Source: Bacilli bacterium
Lineage (GTDB): Bacteria; Bacillota_I; Bacilli_A; RFN20; CAG-826
Direction of reading: 5' to 3'
Assembly: GCA_022641095.1 (NCBI GenBank)
Contig: JALCDB010000001.1
Span: 62,001-126,000, forward strand
DNA length: 64,000 nt
The notes under the pieces were generated by a model. The model was not told the origin of the DNA, made no database searches, and worked only from the letters and a program-made list of their open reading frames with translations. Shown here piece after piece: positions 28,231-37,459 of the stretch (its first letter is position 1; every line of letters starts with the position of its first letter). The position numbers and the translations under genes are program-made.

Positions 28231-29319
28231 TTCTATGGCGGAATCGTCCCTCTAGGGTACAGGATAGCGGACAAGAAATACGAGATAGACGAGAAAGAAG
28301 CCGCGATCGTCCGAGAGGCCTTCTCGAGAAGGGCGAGGGGCGAGACCTTCCGATCGATCATGGGCGACTTCAACCGACGTGGGATCAAAACGAAGAGGGG
28401 GAAGCCCTTTTCCTATAATTCTTTCCAGAATCTGCTCAAAAACGAGAGATACGTCGGGACCTATCTATACGGCGACACGAGGATCCCCGACGCCATACCG
28501 GCCATCGTCGATTTCGAGACTTTCAGGGCCGTCAAGGAGGAATTCGACATGGACAGGCACCGTCTGGCGACGCCGCATGACGTCGCGAATGGCGCCGGGT
28601 ACGCGCTCACAGGGAAAATCTACTGCGGATCCTGCGGGGCGCCGATGGTTGGCGTTTCCGCGGGCGGAAAAAGCAGGAAGGCCTACCACTACTACGTCTG
28701 CCGGAACGCCTACGGCAAGTACCGCGACCCCGCCAACCCATGCAGGAACCCGAAGCTCCGGAAGGAGGAGATAGAAGGGCTCGTCGCGAACGAGGCGAGG
28801 CTAGTCTACAAGGACAAGAGGCTCCAAAAGCTCTTCGTCGACACGTTCACGGAGGCCTTCGGCAAGATAATGAGGGGGACGGTCGACCAAACGGCGCTCA
28901 TCCAGGCGGAGATCGCTAAGGCCGAAAAGAGGAAGGGCTCGGCGCTCGACGCCTTGATAGCCAATCCGGCGCTGGCCAAGGACCTGACCGCCAAAGTGGA
29001 GGGGATCGACAAGGAGATCTCCGACTTGGAGGCCCAACTGAAGGGCCACCGGGCCAACCTGTCGTCCGTGAGGATCAGGCGGGAGGACGTCGAGGCGTTC
29101 CTCGACCGAGTGTTCGCCGATCCGGGCTCCTGCGACGCCGAGATCATCGACGCGATGGTCCAAAAAGTTACCTGCTTCGAGGACGGGCGCATCGAGATAG
29201 TCATGAATATATCCGATTACGCCACAGAAAAAGCACCGCAAGCGAGCGGTGCTTATATCTGCAGAATGGTGACCCGGACGGGATTCGAACCCATGAATGT
29301 ATGCGTGAAAGGCATATGA
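28231..29319 (+). pseudogene. remnant of a large serine recombinase lacking the N-terminal catalytic domain
   Basis: Open frame FYGGIVPLGYRIADKKYEIDEKEAAIVREAFSRRARGETFRSIMGDFNRRGIKTKRGKPFSYNSFQNLLKNERYVGTYLYG... zinc-ribbon GKIYCGSCGAPMVG. No resolvase domain upstream; the 3' end reads through a terminator into tRNA-Glu. Confidence 0.8.
29225..29254 (-). terminator. Rho-independent terminator of the tRNA-Asn/tRNA-Glu unit
   Basis: Minus strand AAGCACCGC-tcgctt-GCGGTGCTT-TTTC. Confidence 0.7.
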
Positions 29320-29343
29320 GTTAAGCCGCTTCTCCACCGGGCC
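29267..29343 (-). tRNA. tRNA-Glu (TTC)
   Basis: Minus strand GGCCCGGTGGAGAAGCGGCTTAACTCATATGCCTTTCACGCATACATTCATGGGTTCGAATCCCGTCCGGGTCACCA; anticodon loop CTTTCAC. Confidence 0.9.
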
Positions 29344-29349
29344 AAAAAA

Positions 29350-29424
29350 TGGCGCTCACTATAGGGCTCGAACCTACAACCGATCGGTTAACAGCCGATT
29401 GCTCTACCATTGAGCTAAGTGAGC
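29350..29424 (-). tRNA. tRNA-Asn (GTT)
   Basis: Minus strand GCTCACTTAGCTCAATGGTAGAGCAATCGGCTGTTAACCGATCGGTTGTAGGTTCGAGCCCTATAGTGAGCGCCA; loop CTGTTAA. Confidence 0.92.
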
Positions 29425-29497
29425 GCATCGAACTTGCGCCGCAAAAGCGCAAGGACAATTTTACTGACCGAAAGGGCTCTTTGCAAGAAGGAACGAG

Positions 29498-29734
29498 TTA
29501 TTTCGCGACCAGTTTCGATTCGATGGCTTTGAAGAGGTCGCCCACGGTTTTGAAACCGGAGAGTTCGGCCGTCTCGAATTGGATGCCGTACTTGTCCTCA
29601 AGATCAAGGCAAAGCTCCACGACGTCGAGGCTGTCGAGGCCAAACTCTTTGAGCGATTTCGTTTCGTCGAGTTTATCCTGATGGACCTTGGCCGCAAATT
29701 GCTTTTTGATTTCTTCCATTTGTTCAGCTGACAT
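29498..29734 (-). CDS. acpP: acyl carrier protein
   Basis: FGLDSLDVVELCLDLEDKYGIQFETAEL: DSLD phosphopantetheine site. Confidence 0.93.
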   Translation of the reverse strand: MSAEQMEEIKKQFAAKVHQDKLDETKSLKEFGLDSLDVVELCLDLEDKYGIQFETAELSGFKTVGDLFKAIESKLVAK

Positions 29735-29801
29735 GATTATTACCTCACGCTGAAATTATATGTTCTTTCCTCTTACGGCGCAATGAGGGCGAAAACCCGT
29801 C

Positions 29802-29828
29802 AAAAAAAGGCCCAATCGCCGGGCCTTT
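29802..29828 (-). terminator. Rho-independent terminator of the pilus-like operon
   Basis: Minus strand AAAGGCCC-ggcgatt-GGGCCTTT-TTTT. Confidence 0.7.
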
Positions 29829-29849
29829 GCCTCTTCTCCCCCTCCTTCC

Positions 29850-29999
29850 TTAGGAAGCGAGGGAAGTCGTGACGTTATCGATTTGCGACGAAATGTTGTC
29901 GGCCGTTTTCGTGAAGGCGGCGTAAAGCACGCTTCCGATGGCGGCGAAGATCGAAAGCACCAGGAGCATCCCTAGGAGCTGACCCTTCAGTTCGGACAT
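29850..29999 (-). CDS. small Flp-pilin-like membrane protein
   Basis: MSELKGQLLGMLLVLSIFAAIGSVLYAAFTKTADNISSQIDNVTTSLAS (49 aa); single TM; last gene of the Tad-like operon. Confidence 0.5.
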   Translation of the reverse strand: MSELKGQLLGMLLVLSIFAAIGSVLYAAFTKTADNISSQIDNVTTSLAS

Positions 30000-30015
30000 T
30001 TTTCTTTTCCTCCTT

Positions 30016-30354
30016 TCATTGCTGATATCCAAGAATGGCTTCCCGAGTGACCGAGACGACCATCGTTTGGCTTTGGATGATGAGCGGCGCGTAATCCTTG
30101 TAGACCACGAATTTGTATTCCGCCCCGAAGTAGGCTTCGCTCGAGAGGGCTTTGATCGAAGCCCCGGAAGATTCCTTCACGTAATCCTCGATGGCGCTCG
30201 TGAGGCCGTTCGACCGCGAGATCTGGTATCCCGCTTGAAGAGCCACCGCATCAAGGTCGGCATGGATGAGCTGAAGCGAATACAGATCGCCCATATAGGC
30301 CAGAACCGGCACCAGAAAAAGAAGCGAGAGGAGAAAACCGAGTTTAGATGACAT
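30016..30354 (-). CDS. pseudopilin/TadE-like protein
   Basis: N-terminal hydrophobic helix SKLGFLLSLLFLVPVLAYMGDLYSLQLIHADLDAVALQAGYQIS; operon context. Confidence 0.45.
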   Translation of the reverse strand: MSSKLGFLLSLLFLVPVLAYMGDLYSLQLIHADLDAVALQAGYQISRSNGLTSAIEDYVKESSGASIKALSSEAYFGAEYKFVVYKDYAPLIIQSQTMVVSVTREAILGYQQ

Positions 30355-31030
30355 TCCCCGTCAGGCCCCCCATCGCCGCCATGATTCCGATCGTGATGAG
30401 AACCGATGTGAGCCCACTGGCCAGCAAAGGCAGGAACGACACGCCGGAGAGCTCTCGCAGATACCGTTCCTTGGCCGCGGACCGTTTCTCATCGGCCAGG
30501 GAGGAGAAAAGGGCCTGATACTGCCGCAAGGCGGTTGGGGAAGCCCCCTCATCGACCATCCGATAGACCGCCACCATGACCTCCTTCAGGAGGAGATTGC
30601 TGAATTTTGAGGCGAAAGCCACGAAAGGGGCGACCGTTTTGTCGTCGTCGATGTCGCGAAGAAGATCATTCAGCCGCCGTTCCATCTCCGGGCTCGCGAA
30701 GCGCGCGATTTCCCCTAACGCCCCATAGACCGTGCAGCCATTCTCGACGTAGATTCCAAAGAAGGCGAAAACGGAGACGAATTCCTCCTCCAAGCATTCG
30801 CCGCGTCTCTCCCTTTCCCGCTTCTTGCCTCCCACGAGGGCGATCGCCCCGCCGATAGAGACGGCCGCGATGGCGAGGGCGAGGAAAATCTGCCCAAGGA
30901 AACGATAAACGGCGAAAGCCCCGAGGAAGCCGAGAGAAAGAACCAAGAGAGCCAGCCAAACGGAGACGTTTTCCCCACGTTTGGCCAACGAGGCCTTTCC
31001 TTTGCCCTTGCTTTTCAGTCCCTTAAGCAT
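30344..31030 (-). CDS. TadC/GspF-like inner membrane protein
   Basis: MLKGLKSKGKGKASLAKRG start; TM pairs, cytoplasmic EMERRLNDLLRDIDDDKTVAPFVAFASKF, C-terminal TM; operon context. Confidence 0.65.
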   Translation of the reverse strand: MLKGLKSKGKGKASLAKRGENVSVWLALLVLSLGFLGAFAVYRFLGQIFLALAIAAVSIGGAIALVGGKKRERERRGECLEEEFVSVFAFFGIYVENGCTVYGALGEIARFASPEMERRLNDLLRDIDDDKTVAPFVAFASKFSNLLLKEVMVAVYRMVDEGASPTALRQYQALFSSLADEKRSAAKERYLRELSGVSFLPLLASGLTSVLITIGIMAAMGGLTGNVI

Positions 31031-31736
31031 GGCGCTTCCTCTTAGCGAAAAGGGGCTCGCCCGTGAAGATGGCCCCAAAGAGAAGGAAAGAAACAAGGGC
31101 GATCGCGAAATAGAGAACCGTCAGAGACAAGTACAGCGGGTTGGCCATCAAGACGTCGCGGTAGGAGCGAAGGCAGATGCGGACGAAGAGGATGATGAGC
31201 CCGCTCATGAGCCATAAAGAGAGGAACTCGGCTAAGCAACCCAAGCCTTCTTTCTTTTTGGCCTCGGCTTCTTTCTCGATCCGCGTGGCTTCCTCCAAGA
31301 GCCCTTTTCCGATCGTTAGGGGGTCGCCGCCTTGCTCCTCATAGATTTTGAAGAGGTTCGCGAAAGTCGCGAAATATGGTTCCCCGAAATAGGATTTGAG
31401 GCAATCGATCCGTTCCTCGATGGGGTCCTTCTCCACCGAGGAAGCCAAAGCGCTCAAAGAGGGGCTCGCCCCGCTTAGGCCCGCCTCAAAGGCCCGTTCG
31501 GGGGCCTTGCTCACCGAAAGGGTGATGAAGAAACCGTTCACGAACCGATAGCATTCCCGGCGTTTCCTTTCTTTAACGAAATGCCCTTCGATCATTGGCG
31601 CCAAAAGGAGCGAAAGAACCACAAGAAAGAGAACGCCGACCCCTATTCCGATCGGAAGGCTCCACGTCACGAGATAAGCCAAAACGCCGTTAAGAAGGCT
31701 CACGGAAAAAGACGCCGCCAGCAGTTTGATTTTCAT
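31023..31736 (-). CDS. TadB/GspF-like inner membrane protein
   Basis: TM-flanked helical domain ...LFKIYEEQGGDPLTIGKGLLEEATRIEKEAEAKKKEGLGCLAEFLSLWLMSGLIILFVRI. Confidence 0.65.
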   Translation of the reverse strand: MKIKLLAASFSVSLLNGVLAYLVTWSLPIGIGVGVLFLVVLSLLLAPMIEGHFVKERKRRECYRFVNGFFITLSVSKAPERAFEAGLSGASPSLSALASSVEKDPIEERIDCLKSYFGEPYFATFANLFKIYEEQGGDPLTIGKGLLEEATRIEKEAEAKKKEGLGCLAEFLSLWLMSGLIILFVRICLRSYRDVLMANPLYLSLTVLYFAIALVSFLLFGAIFTGEPLFAKRKRHA

Positions 31737-32689
31737 TTCCCTCTCCTTTGAAAAACGACTTCGATTTCACCCGTCCGCGGGTTGGTTCGGCCGATTTCCT
31801 CGACGCGGCGCTCAACCTTCCCGTCGTCCCGTTGTCGCTTGCCAAGGAAGGCGAAATAGCGGAAGAGGCGATGAACGTCATCGGAGAGTTCCGTTTCGCT
31901 TAAGCGCCTATCCCCCATCATCGCGAGCCGCGCCATCCGCTCAGGCATCTCGAGGAGGCTCTTCGCGTGAATCGTCGTTATGATCGCGTGGCCGCTGAGG
32001 GCGGAGAGGATCCCTTCAAGCATCTCCCCGCCCCGCGCCTCGGCGATCACGATGTAATCCGGATCGCTGCGTAACGCGTTTTTCACCAAAAAGGGAAACG
32101 TCGCCATGGGAAGCGAATCGTTGACGAGCCACGTCGTCAGATCGATATTGGGGTTGCTCACCATCCCCAACTCCTCCAAGTTGTCGATCACGATGACCCG
32201 TTTGTTTCCCTCCATCCGCCGCAAAAGCCACTTCTCGAGTTCCGTCTTCCCACTTGAAGTCGGGCCTCCGATGACGATGTTTTCGCCTTCCTTAAGGGCC
32301 GTAAGCAAAAAAGGCTTCGAACCGCCAAAAAAATCGCCGTCCCCTTCCAGAATGTCCCGATCGCTTCCGATCCGAAGGGAGAAAGAGCATGTCTTCGCGT
32401 CATGGCTGCGCGAAAGGGAAGGGAAGACCGCGTTGAGCCGGTAACGGGAAAAGGAGACGTCAAGGATCGGGGACCGATAGGAGAATTGGCGTTCGGTCAG
32501 ATTGGCGATCTGCCGCAGGAAAGCCGCCACGTCGCCCTCATCCTGTCGAAGGTCGGCCTTGCGCCGCCCCTCCTCGTTGGCCTCGTAAAAGAAGCTCTCC
32601 CCGTTATAGGAAACGTCGGTGACGCCCGGAATCAAGAGTATGTCCTTTAGAAACGAGGATTCCAGGAACCGAACCGCCCGCTCACTCAT
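31733..32689 (-). CDS. TadA/CpaF-family secretion ATPase
   Basis: Walker A GGPTSSGKTELEKWLL, VIVIDNLEELGM, Asp/His-box-like ALRSDPDYIVIAEARGGEMLEGILSALSGHAIITTIHAKS. Confidence 0.9.
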   Translation of the reverse strand: MSERAVRFLESSFLKDILLIPGVTDVSYNGESFFYEANEEGRRKADLRQDEGDVAAFLRQIANLTERQFSYRSPILDVSFSRYRLNAVFPSLSRSHDAKTCSFSLRIGSDRDILEGDGDFFGGSKPFLLTALKEGENIVIGGPTSSGKTELEKWLLRRMEGNKRVIVIDNLEELGMVSNPNIDLTTWLVNDSLPMATFPFLVKNALRSDPDYIVIAEARGGEMLEGILSALSGHAIITTIHAKSLLEMPERMARLAMMGDRRLSETELSDDVHRLFRYFAFLGKRQRDDGKVERRVEEIGRTNPRTGEIEVVFQRRGK

Positions 32690-33089
32690 AATCGGTCCCT
32701 TTCACGAGCCAAAAACTGACGTGATTCCGATACGTCTTGCCAAACCCCACCGAAGCGAGGAGAGAGACCCCCAAACCCGTGCAATATGCCGGAGTGCCCG
32801 CGCATTCCTTGCGCGTTGCCTCGTCATAGAAGGCATAATCGACCTCATAGTCCCCTTTCTTCACGTAATCGGACAAATTAAACGAGAAATATGAGGAAGC
32901 GTTCCTCACGAAAGCGGCGACGAGAAAGCGGGGCGCGTCCCCTTCCTTTTCCCCGGGGACCACCGCCGATTCGGCCGCCCCCTTGTTGAGGCCGCGGAAC
33001 GTCCGATCGATCCCGCCATACCGAAACCCGAACTGAAAGACGCTCGTGGAAAGGACGAAAAGAAGCGACCAAAGCAAGGTATAGGCCAT
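32682..33089 (-). CDS. pseudopilin-like protein of the Tad-like operon
   Basis: Start MAYTLLWSLLFVLSTSVFQFGFRYGGIDRTFRGLNKGAAESAV; overlaps neighbours in the operon. Confidence 0.5.
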   Translation of the reverse strand: MAYTLLWSLLFVLSTSVFQFGFRYGGIDRTFRGLNKGAAESAVVPGEKEGDAPRFLVAAFVRNASSYFSFNLSDYVKKGDYEVDYAFYDEATRKECAGTPAYCTGLGVSLLASVGFGKTYRNHVSFWLVKGTDYE

Positions 33090-34234
33090 CACTCGCCCAC
33101 CTCCACGCAATAGCCCCCATCGCCGCATCCGCCGAAAGGCTTGGCGCTTGAGGCGACCGAGAAAGGGAAACGAAGGCCGATCTCGCCGCTCACGCCCATG
33201 CCGATGACGGAGAGAAGGAAAGAGTATTGTTTGGTCCCCTCCTCGCCTTTGCGGCATGGTGGCAGATAGAACTGATTGGTCAAAGTCTCCCCGTCTCTTG
33301 GCTCATCACCCTCCCTCATCCTTCCGTCGCCGTAGGAATAGAGGCACTTCTCCGCCAGCGAGGGAACGAAGGAAAGCCCGTCCTTCTCGATCGACAAATC
33401 CCAAAAACGCTTTCCGTCCCTCATCGATCCGGTCGCGAATTCCTCAACGCGATTCGAGAGTCTGAGGCTCGCCGAACCCCATTTCACGAGGGAAAAGTCG
33501 CCAAGGGAACCCGAAAAGGCAATCCTCATCGCGGAAAGAGGAAGGCGGTTGTCGCTTAAAACCCCATAATCGGCCTTGAAACCCGAAAAGGAATAAACCG
33601 GGGAGGAAGAGGGGGAACCGTCATCGTAAACGGTCAGACGATTGGATTCCGCGATCGCCCCGCGATAAGGCAAGGCATACTCCCGATCCCCATCGTCCCG
33701 AAGCGGGACCGTCGTCACATAGGTTTTCGTGCCCTTCCGCGCCGTCGCGAAAACGTCGCAAACCTCATGGGAGGGAACGTAAAAGCCCGGAACGTGGAAA
33801 GAAGGCAAAGCAAAAGTTCCCGCGTGGGGGAACGAGTAGGCAGCCTCTTTCATTCCGAAATACTTGCCCACGCTCGTCTTGGCTTTCGTGAGGGTGGAGA
33901 CGAAATAGGAATTGAGGACGTAGTCGCCCGGTTCCTCGACGTAGGCCTTAAGGTCGTTCGAGAACGATTCCCCGGCGACCATGGGGCCGAAATGCCCATA
34001 GATCCTTAGCGGAATCGTGTGATGGCCGCTTGAAGGCTGGCCACTCGAAGAGGGCGCGGAAGAATGGATGCTATGGAAAGTGATGTCCGGATCGGAAGCA
34101 TCCGCGGAGGGAAGCGAGGAAAAGGGCAGAAAACTGTAACTTTTCTTGATACGGCCGGCGGGAGAGGACGCGAAACTCAAGAGCAAAGGCGTTCCTAAAA
34201 GAAGGGCTAACCCCATCAAAGTGGATCTATTCAT
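33089..34234 (-). CDS. secreted protein of the Tad-like operon
   Basis: Start MNRSTLMGLALLLGTPLLLSFASSPAG (signal peptide); ORF track over-extends to 34666. Confidence 0.55.
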   Translation of the reverse strand: MNRSTLMGLALLLGTPLLLSFASSPAGRIKKSYSFLPFSSLPSADASDPDITFHSIHSSAPSSSGQPSSGHHTIPLRIYGHFGPMVAGESFSNDLKAYVEEPGDYVLNSYFVSTLTKAKTSVGKYFGMKEAAYSFPHAGTFALPSFHVPGFYVPSHEVCDVFATARKGTKTYVTTVPLRDDGDREYALPYRGAIAESNRLTVYDDGSPSSSPVYSFSGFKADYGVLSDNRLPLSAMRIAFSGSLGDFSLVKWGSASLRLSNRVEEFATGSMRDGKRFWDLSIEKDGLSFVPSLAEKCLYSYGDGRMREGDEPRDGETLTNQFYLPPCRKGEEGTKQYSFLLSVIGMGVSGEIGLRFPFSVASSAKPFGGCGDGGYCVEVGE

Positions 34235-34238
34235 TTGT

Positions 34239-34580
34239 TCAAAAACTCGATGATGTCTTGCGGAACACTTCGCTGACCGTGCGACTGTATTTCTTCTGAT
34301 CGCACATTGGCAGCCACCAGTAGGCATAGTGGCGGCCGTACTCCAGACATTCGCAAAGGAACACCTTCCGCTCCAAGCCGTGCAAAGAATAGTAGAAATC
34401 GTAGACGCGCTTGACGAAGGCGCCGGCGGCATGGGTTTGCTTGCGGACCAAGAAAGCCTTCTCGAGGTCATACACGTGGTAATCCGGGCTGTGTCCGACC
34501 TCGATAAGGGATTGACGGTACACCGCGCCCACAAGCCAAGCTTTTTCTTTGGCGTTTTGGCGCGGAAAGCTGATTTCCAA
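34239..34580 (-). CDS. hypothetical protein upstream of the Tad-like genes (TTG start in the track)
   Basis: ORF with compositional support (KAFLVRKQTHAAGAFVKRVYDFYYSLHGLERKVFLCECLEYG); first gene of the minus-strand run. Confidence 0.45.
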   Translation of the reverse strand: MEISFPRQNAKEKAWLVGAVYRQSLIEVGHSPDYHVYDLEKAFLVRKQTHAAGAFVKRVYDFYYSLHGLERKVFLCECLEYGRHYAYWWLPMCDQKKYSRTVSEVFRKTSSSF

Positions 34581-34745
34581 TTCCTCTTCCGTAACCGAGC
34601 CCTCCTTTCACCCATTAATATAGAGCGGCCCCTTGGCTTCGTACCAACGAAATGAACGGAAATCATAAAAAGGCCAGTCGTTAAGCCAAGAAAAGTTTGC
34701 CTTTGCTATTTCTGCGGCCAGAGCCTTGGGGTATAATATCCGCAA

Positions 34746-35312
34746 ATGATCATCCTCACCGGCGCTTCCGCCAGCGGCAAAACCGAAATCGCCCGGCTTT
34801 TGGCGAAGAAGTACGGCATCGTCAAAGCCGTGACCCACACCTCCCGACCCCCGCGCAAAGGGGAACGGAACGGAGTGGACTACTTTTTCGTGACGAAAGA
34901 GGAATTCCGCGCCCTTAAGGAACGAGGCGACTTCGTCGAAACCACGGTGTACAACGACAATTATTACGGAACGAGCAAAACCCAGGTCACCGACCTCAAG
35001 TGCGTCGTCGTCGACCCTAACGGCCTCAAATCCTTCATCGCTTTGAAAGACCCCTCCGTCGTGACGTTCTATCTTCTCGCCACCGAGGAGACCCGCATCA
35101 GTCGGATGCGTTCCCGCGGCGACGAGCCGGAAGACATCGAGCGCCGCATCGAAGGGGATCGGGTGGACTTCCGACCCGCTTGCATCGCCCCGACCGACTT
35201 CACGATCGTGACCGATGAGGAAACGCTTGAGGAACTGACGGATAAGATCTTCATCAAATACCGCCGGAAGCTCCAAGAACGGGGCCTAGGGGCGAAAGGT
35301 CGAATCAAGTAA
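34746..35312 (+). CDS. gmk: guanylate kinase-like protein
   Basis: IILTGASASGKTEIARLLAKKYG, THTSRPPRKGERNGVDYFFVTKEEF, YGTSKTQV, RISRMRSRGDE. Confidence 0.85.
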   Translation: MIILTGASASGKTEIARLLAKKYGIVKAVTHTSRPPRKGERNGVDYFFVTKEEFRALKERGDFVETTVYNDNYYGTSKTQVTDLKCVVVDPNGLKSFIALKDPSVVTFYLLATEETRISRMRSRGDEPEDIERRIEGDRVDFRPACIAPTDFTIVTDEETLEELTDKIFIKYRRKLQERGLGAKGRIK

Positions 35313-36167
35313 GGCGATGAAATCCGCGGCGCCTTGGGCGCTTTTTTTGTGAGGCGGCTTGTAAAAACGCGGATACCCATCGAGCCGGAACCAGTCATCG
35401 GGAGCCACATACGCTCCGCGAGGCCCCTCTCCGCTCGCAAGCAGGGAAATCCCCAACGCCGCCTTCCAGGCCGGCTGGAAGAAGGTTTTCATGAATCCGT
35501 TGGCAAACGGCAGAAACCACCGCGGATAGCCGCGGATGATCGCCGTCTTCGCGATGCCAGGGCTCAGGAGAGCGACGTCATGGGCCGTTTTCTCATATGC
35601 CATTTCGTAGATTGCCATCACGGCTCGCTTGCTCACCCCGTATCGGTGAAAGCAACCACCGCGCGAAGCGCCCACATAGAGCGAATAATCGCGATGGCGC
35701 GGCGCTTGGCTAGCCACCGAGCCGACAAAAACGAAACGGCTGTCGCCGTGGGCTTTCGCCAACCCTTCATAGAGAAGATAGGTCCCGATGGCGTTCGTCA
35801 TGAAAACGAGCGAAGTCCCGTCTTTTAGAAAGGCCTTCTTTTTGGCGGGGTTAAAAACCCCGGCGTTCAAGACGATCGCGAAGAACTCTTCTTTCTCAAG
35901 GCGTTTCACCAGCGCGGCGACGGAAGAAGGCTCGCTTTGGTCATAATAGACGAAGGAAAGGCAAGCCTCCGGCACGTTCTCGCGGATTCTCTTTCGGGCT
36001 TCCTCCGCTTTGCTTTCATTCCGGCAGGCGACGGTGACCGCCGCCCCTTTGTAGCAAAGCTGCTGAACGGCTTCGAAGCCGATTCCGCTCGTGCCGCCCG
36101 TCAGCAAAACCCGCTTGCCTTTGAGGGAAGGGACTTTCGCGTCAAGCCACCTCTTGCCACTGATCAT
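35286..36167 (-). CDS. short-chain dehydrogenase/reductase
   Basis: VLLTGGTSGIGFEAVQQL, VLNAGVF, FVGSVAS, YGVSKRAVMAIYE. Confidence 0.92.
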   Translation of the reverse strand: MISGKRWLDAKVPSLKGKRVLLTGGTSGIGFEAVQQLCYKGAAVTVACRNESKAEEARKRIRENVPEACLSFVYYDQSEPSSVAALVKRLEKEEFFAIVLNAGVFNPAKKKAFLKDGTSLVFMTNAIGTYLLYEGLAKAHGDSRFVFVGSVASQAPRHRDYSLYVGASRGGCFHRYGVSKRAVMAIYEMAYEKTAHDVALLSPGIAKTAIIRGYPRWFLPFANGFMKTFFQPAWKAALGISLLASGEGPRGAYVAPDDWFRLDGYPRFYKPPHKKSAQGAADFIALLDSTFRP

Positions 36168-37459
36168 GGTATTTTCCTGCGAGGATGGTAAACCACCTCG
36201 ACTTCTTTGACCGTGTATTCGCTCACCGCGGTCACCTTGAGATCGATCCGGCCTTCTTTGAAGTGGTCACCGACCTTGGCGAAGCGCCTCAAGCGGTCGT
36301 TGACCCAACCGGAAACGGTCGTGTAATCCTCATCGATGCGGTCCTCGTTAAGCTTGAATTTGACGAAAAACTCGTCGATGCCCATGGATCCTTTGACCAA
36401 ATAGACGTTCCGTTTGTCCGTCTGAACGAAATCCGCTTTCACGACATCGGTCTCATCCCACATCTCGCCGACGAGTTCCTCGAGGATGTCCTCGAGCGTG
36501 AGGATGCCTTCGACCCCGCCGAACTCGTCGCGAACCACGGCGATATGGCGATGGCTTTCCTTAAGGAGGGCCATCGCGCTCGATATTTCCATCGTATGGG
36601 GGACGTTCACGATCGGCATGATGAGATCCTCAAGCGAGGGTTTCAACCCCTGCACCAAAACCCGAAGGAGACTCTTGACGGGAATGTAGCCCAAAACATG
36701 GTCGAACGAGCCCTTATAAACCGGGATGCGACTGTGGCGGAAGGCATCCGGCTCGGCCAAAAAAGCGTCGAATGAGGTCTCGATGTCATAGCCTTTGACC
36801 TTATTGCGGGGGGTCATGATCTCGTAGCACGTCGTCTCTTTGAAACGGATCGAGCGATGGAGAAGTTCGCTCTGATCCTCATCGATGACGCCCTCGTTCT
36901 CGATGTCGTCCACCATCGCCTCAAGCTCGTCGTCGCTGGCGAGGGCGCTTTCCTTAGGGGCCTTCTCGATAAGAGGCGAGGCGATCCATTCGGCGAATTT
37001 GTTGGCGGGCTTAACGAACGGGAAGAAAACGATGGAGGAAAGCCTGACGAAGCCCGTTAGGAGACGGGATAGACCGAAAGAGTGGGCTTTGGCGAGGGCC
37101 TTGGGCACGATCTCCCCAAAAACAAGGAGAACGAAAAGCAGGATGAGGGAGGCCAAAGTCGCGGCTGCCTCCTCCCCGAGGGAAGCGCTCCAAATGTCGG
37201 CGCTCAGCAAAGCCATGAGAGAGGAGGCCAAAACGTTCGCGAAATCGTTGCCGAAAAGAACCGTCGAGATCGTGGCGTCGAAATTCTTGGCGTATTTGTA
37301 GGCCCGCTCGCTTCGCTTCTCGCCGCGGAGGGCTCGTTTCTCAAGACGCAGTTTGTTGACCGAACTGTAAGCCATGTCGGCGGCGCTATAAATGGCGCTG
37401 ATGGCAAGCAAAACGAGCAAAAGGCAAACGTAAAGCGTATCCTTCCAGCCCCACGTCAT
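36164..37459 (-). CDS. CNNM/CorC (hemolysin C-like) transporter, paralogue A
   Basis: DUF21 membrane domain; CBS region HSRIPVYKGSFDHVLGYIPVKSLL...FGGVEGILTLEDILEELVGEMWDE; CorC_HlyC C-terminal domain. Confidence 0.92.
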   Translation of the reverse strand: MTWGWKDTLYVCLLLVLLAISAIYSAADMAYSSVNKLRLEKRALRGEKRSERAYKYAKNFDATISTVLFGNDFANVLASSLMALLSADIWSASLGEEAAATLASLILLFVLLVFGEIVPKALAKAHSFGLSRLLTGFVRLSSIVFFPFVKPANKFAEWIASPLIEKAPKESALASDDELEAMVDDIENEGVIDEDQSELLHRSIRFKETTCYEIMTPRNKVKGYDIETSFDAFLAEPDAFRHSRIPVYKGSFDHVLGYIPVKSLLRVLVQGLKPSLEDLIMPIVNVPHTMEISSAMALLKESHRHIAVVRDEFGGVEGILTLEDILEELVGEMWDETDVVKADFVQTDKRNVYLVKGSMGIDEFFVKFKLNEDRIDEDYTTVSGWVNDRLRRFAKVGDHFKEGRIDLKVTAVSEYTVKEVEVVYHPRRKIP

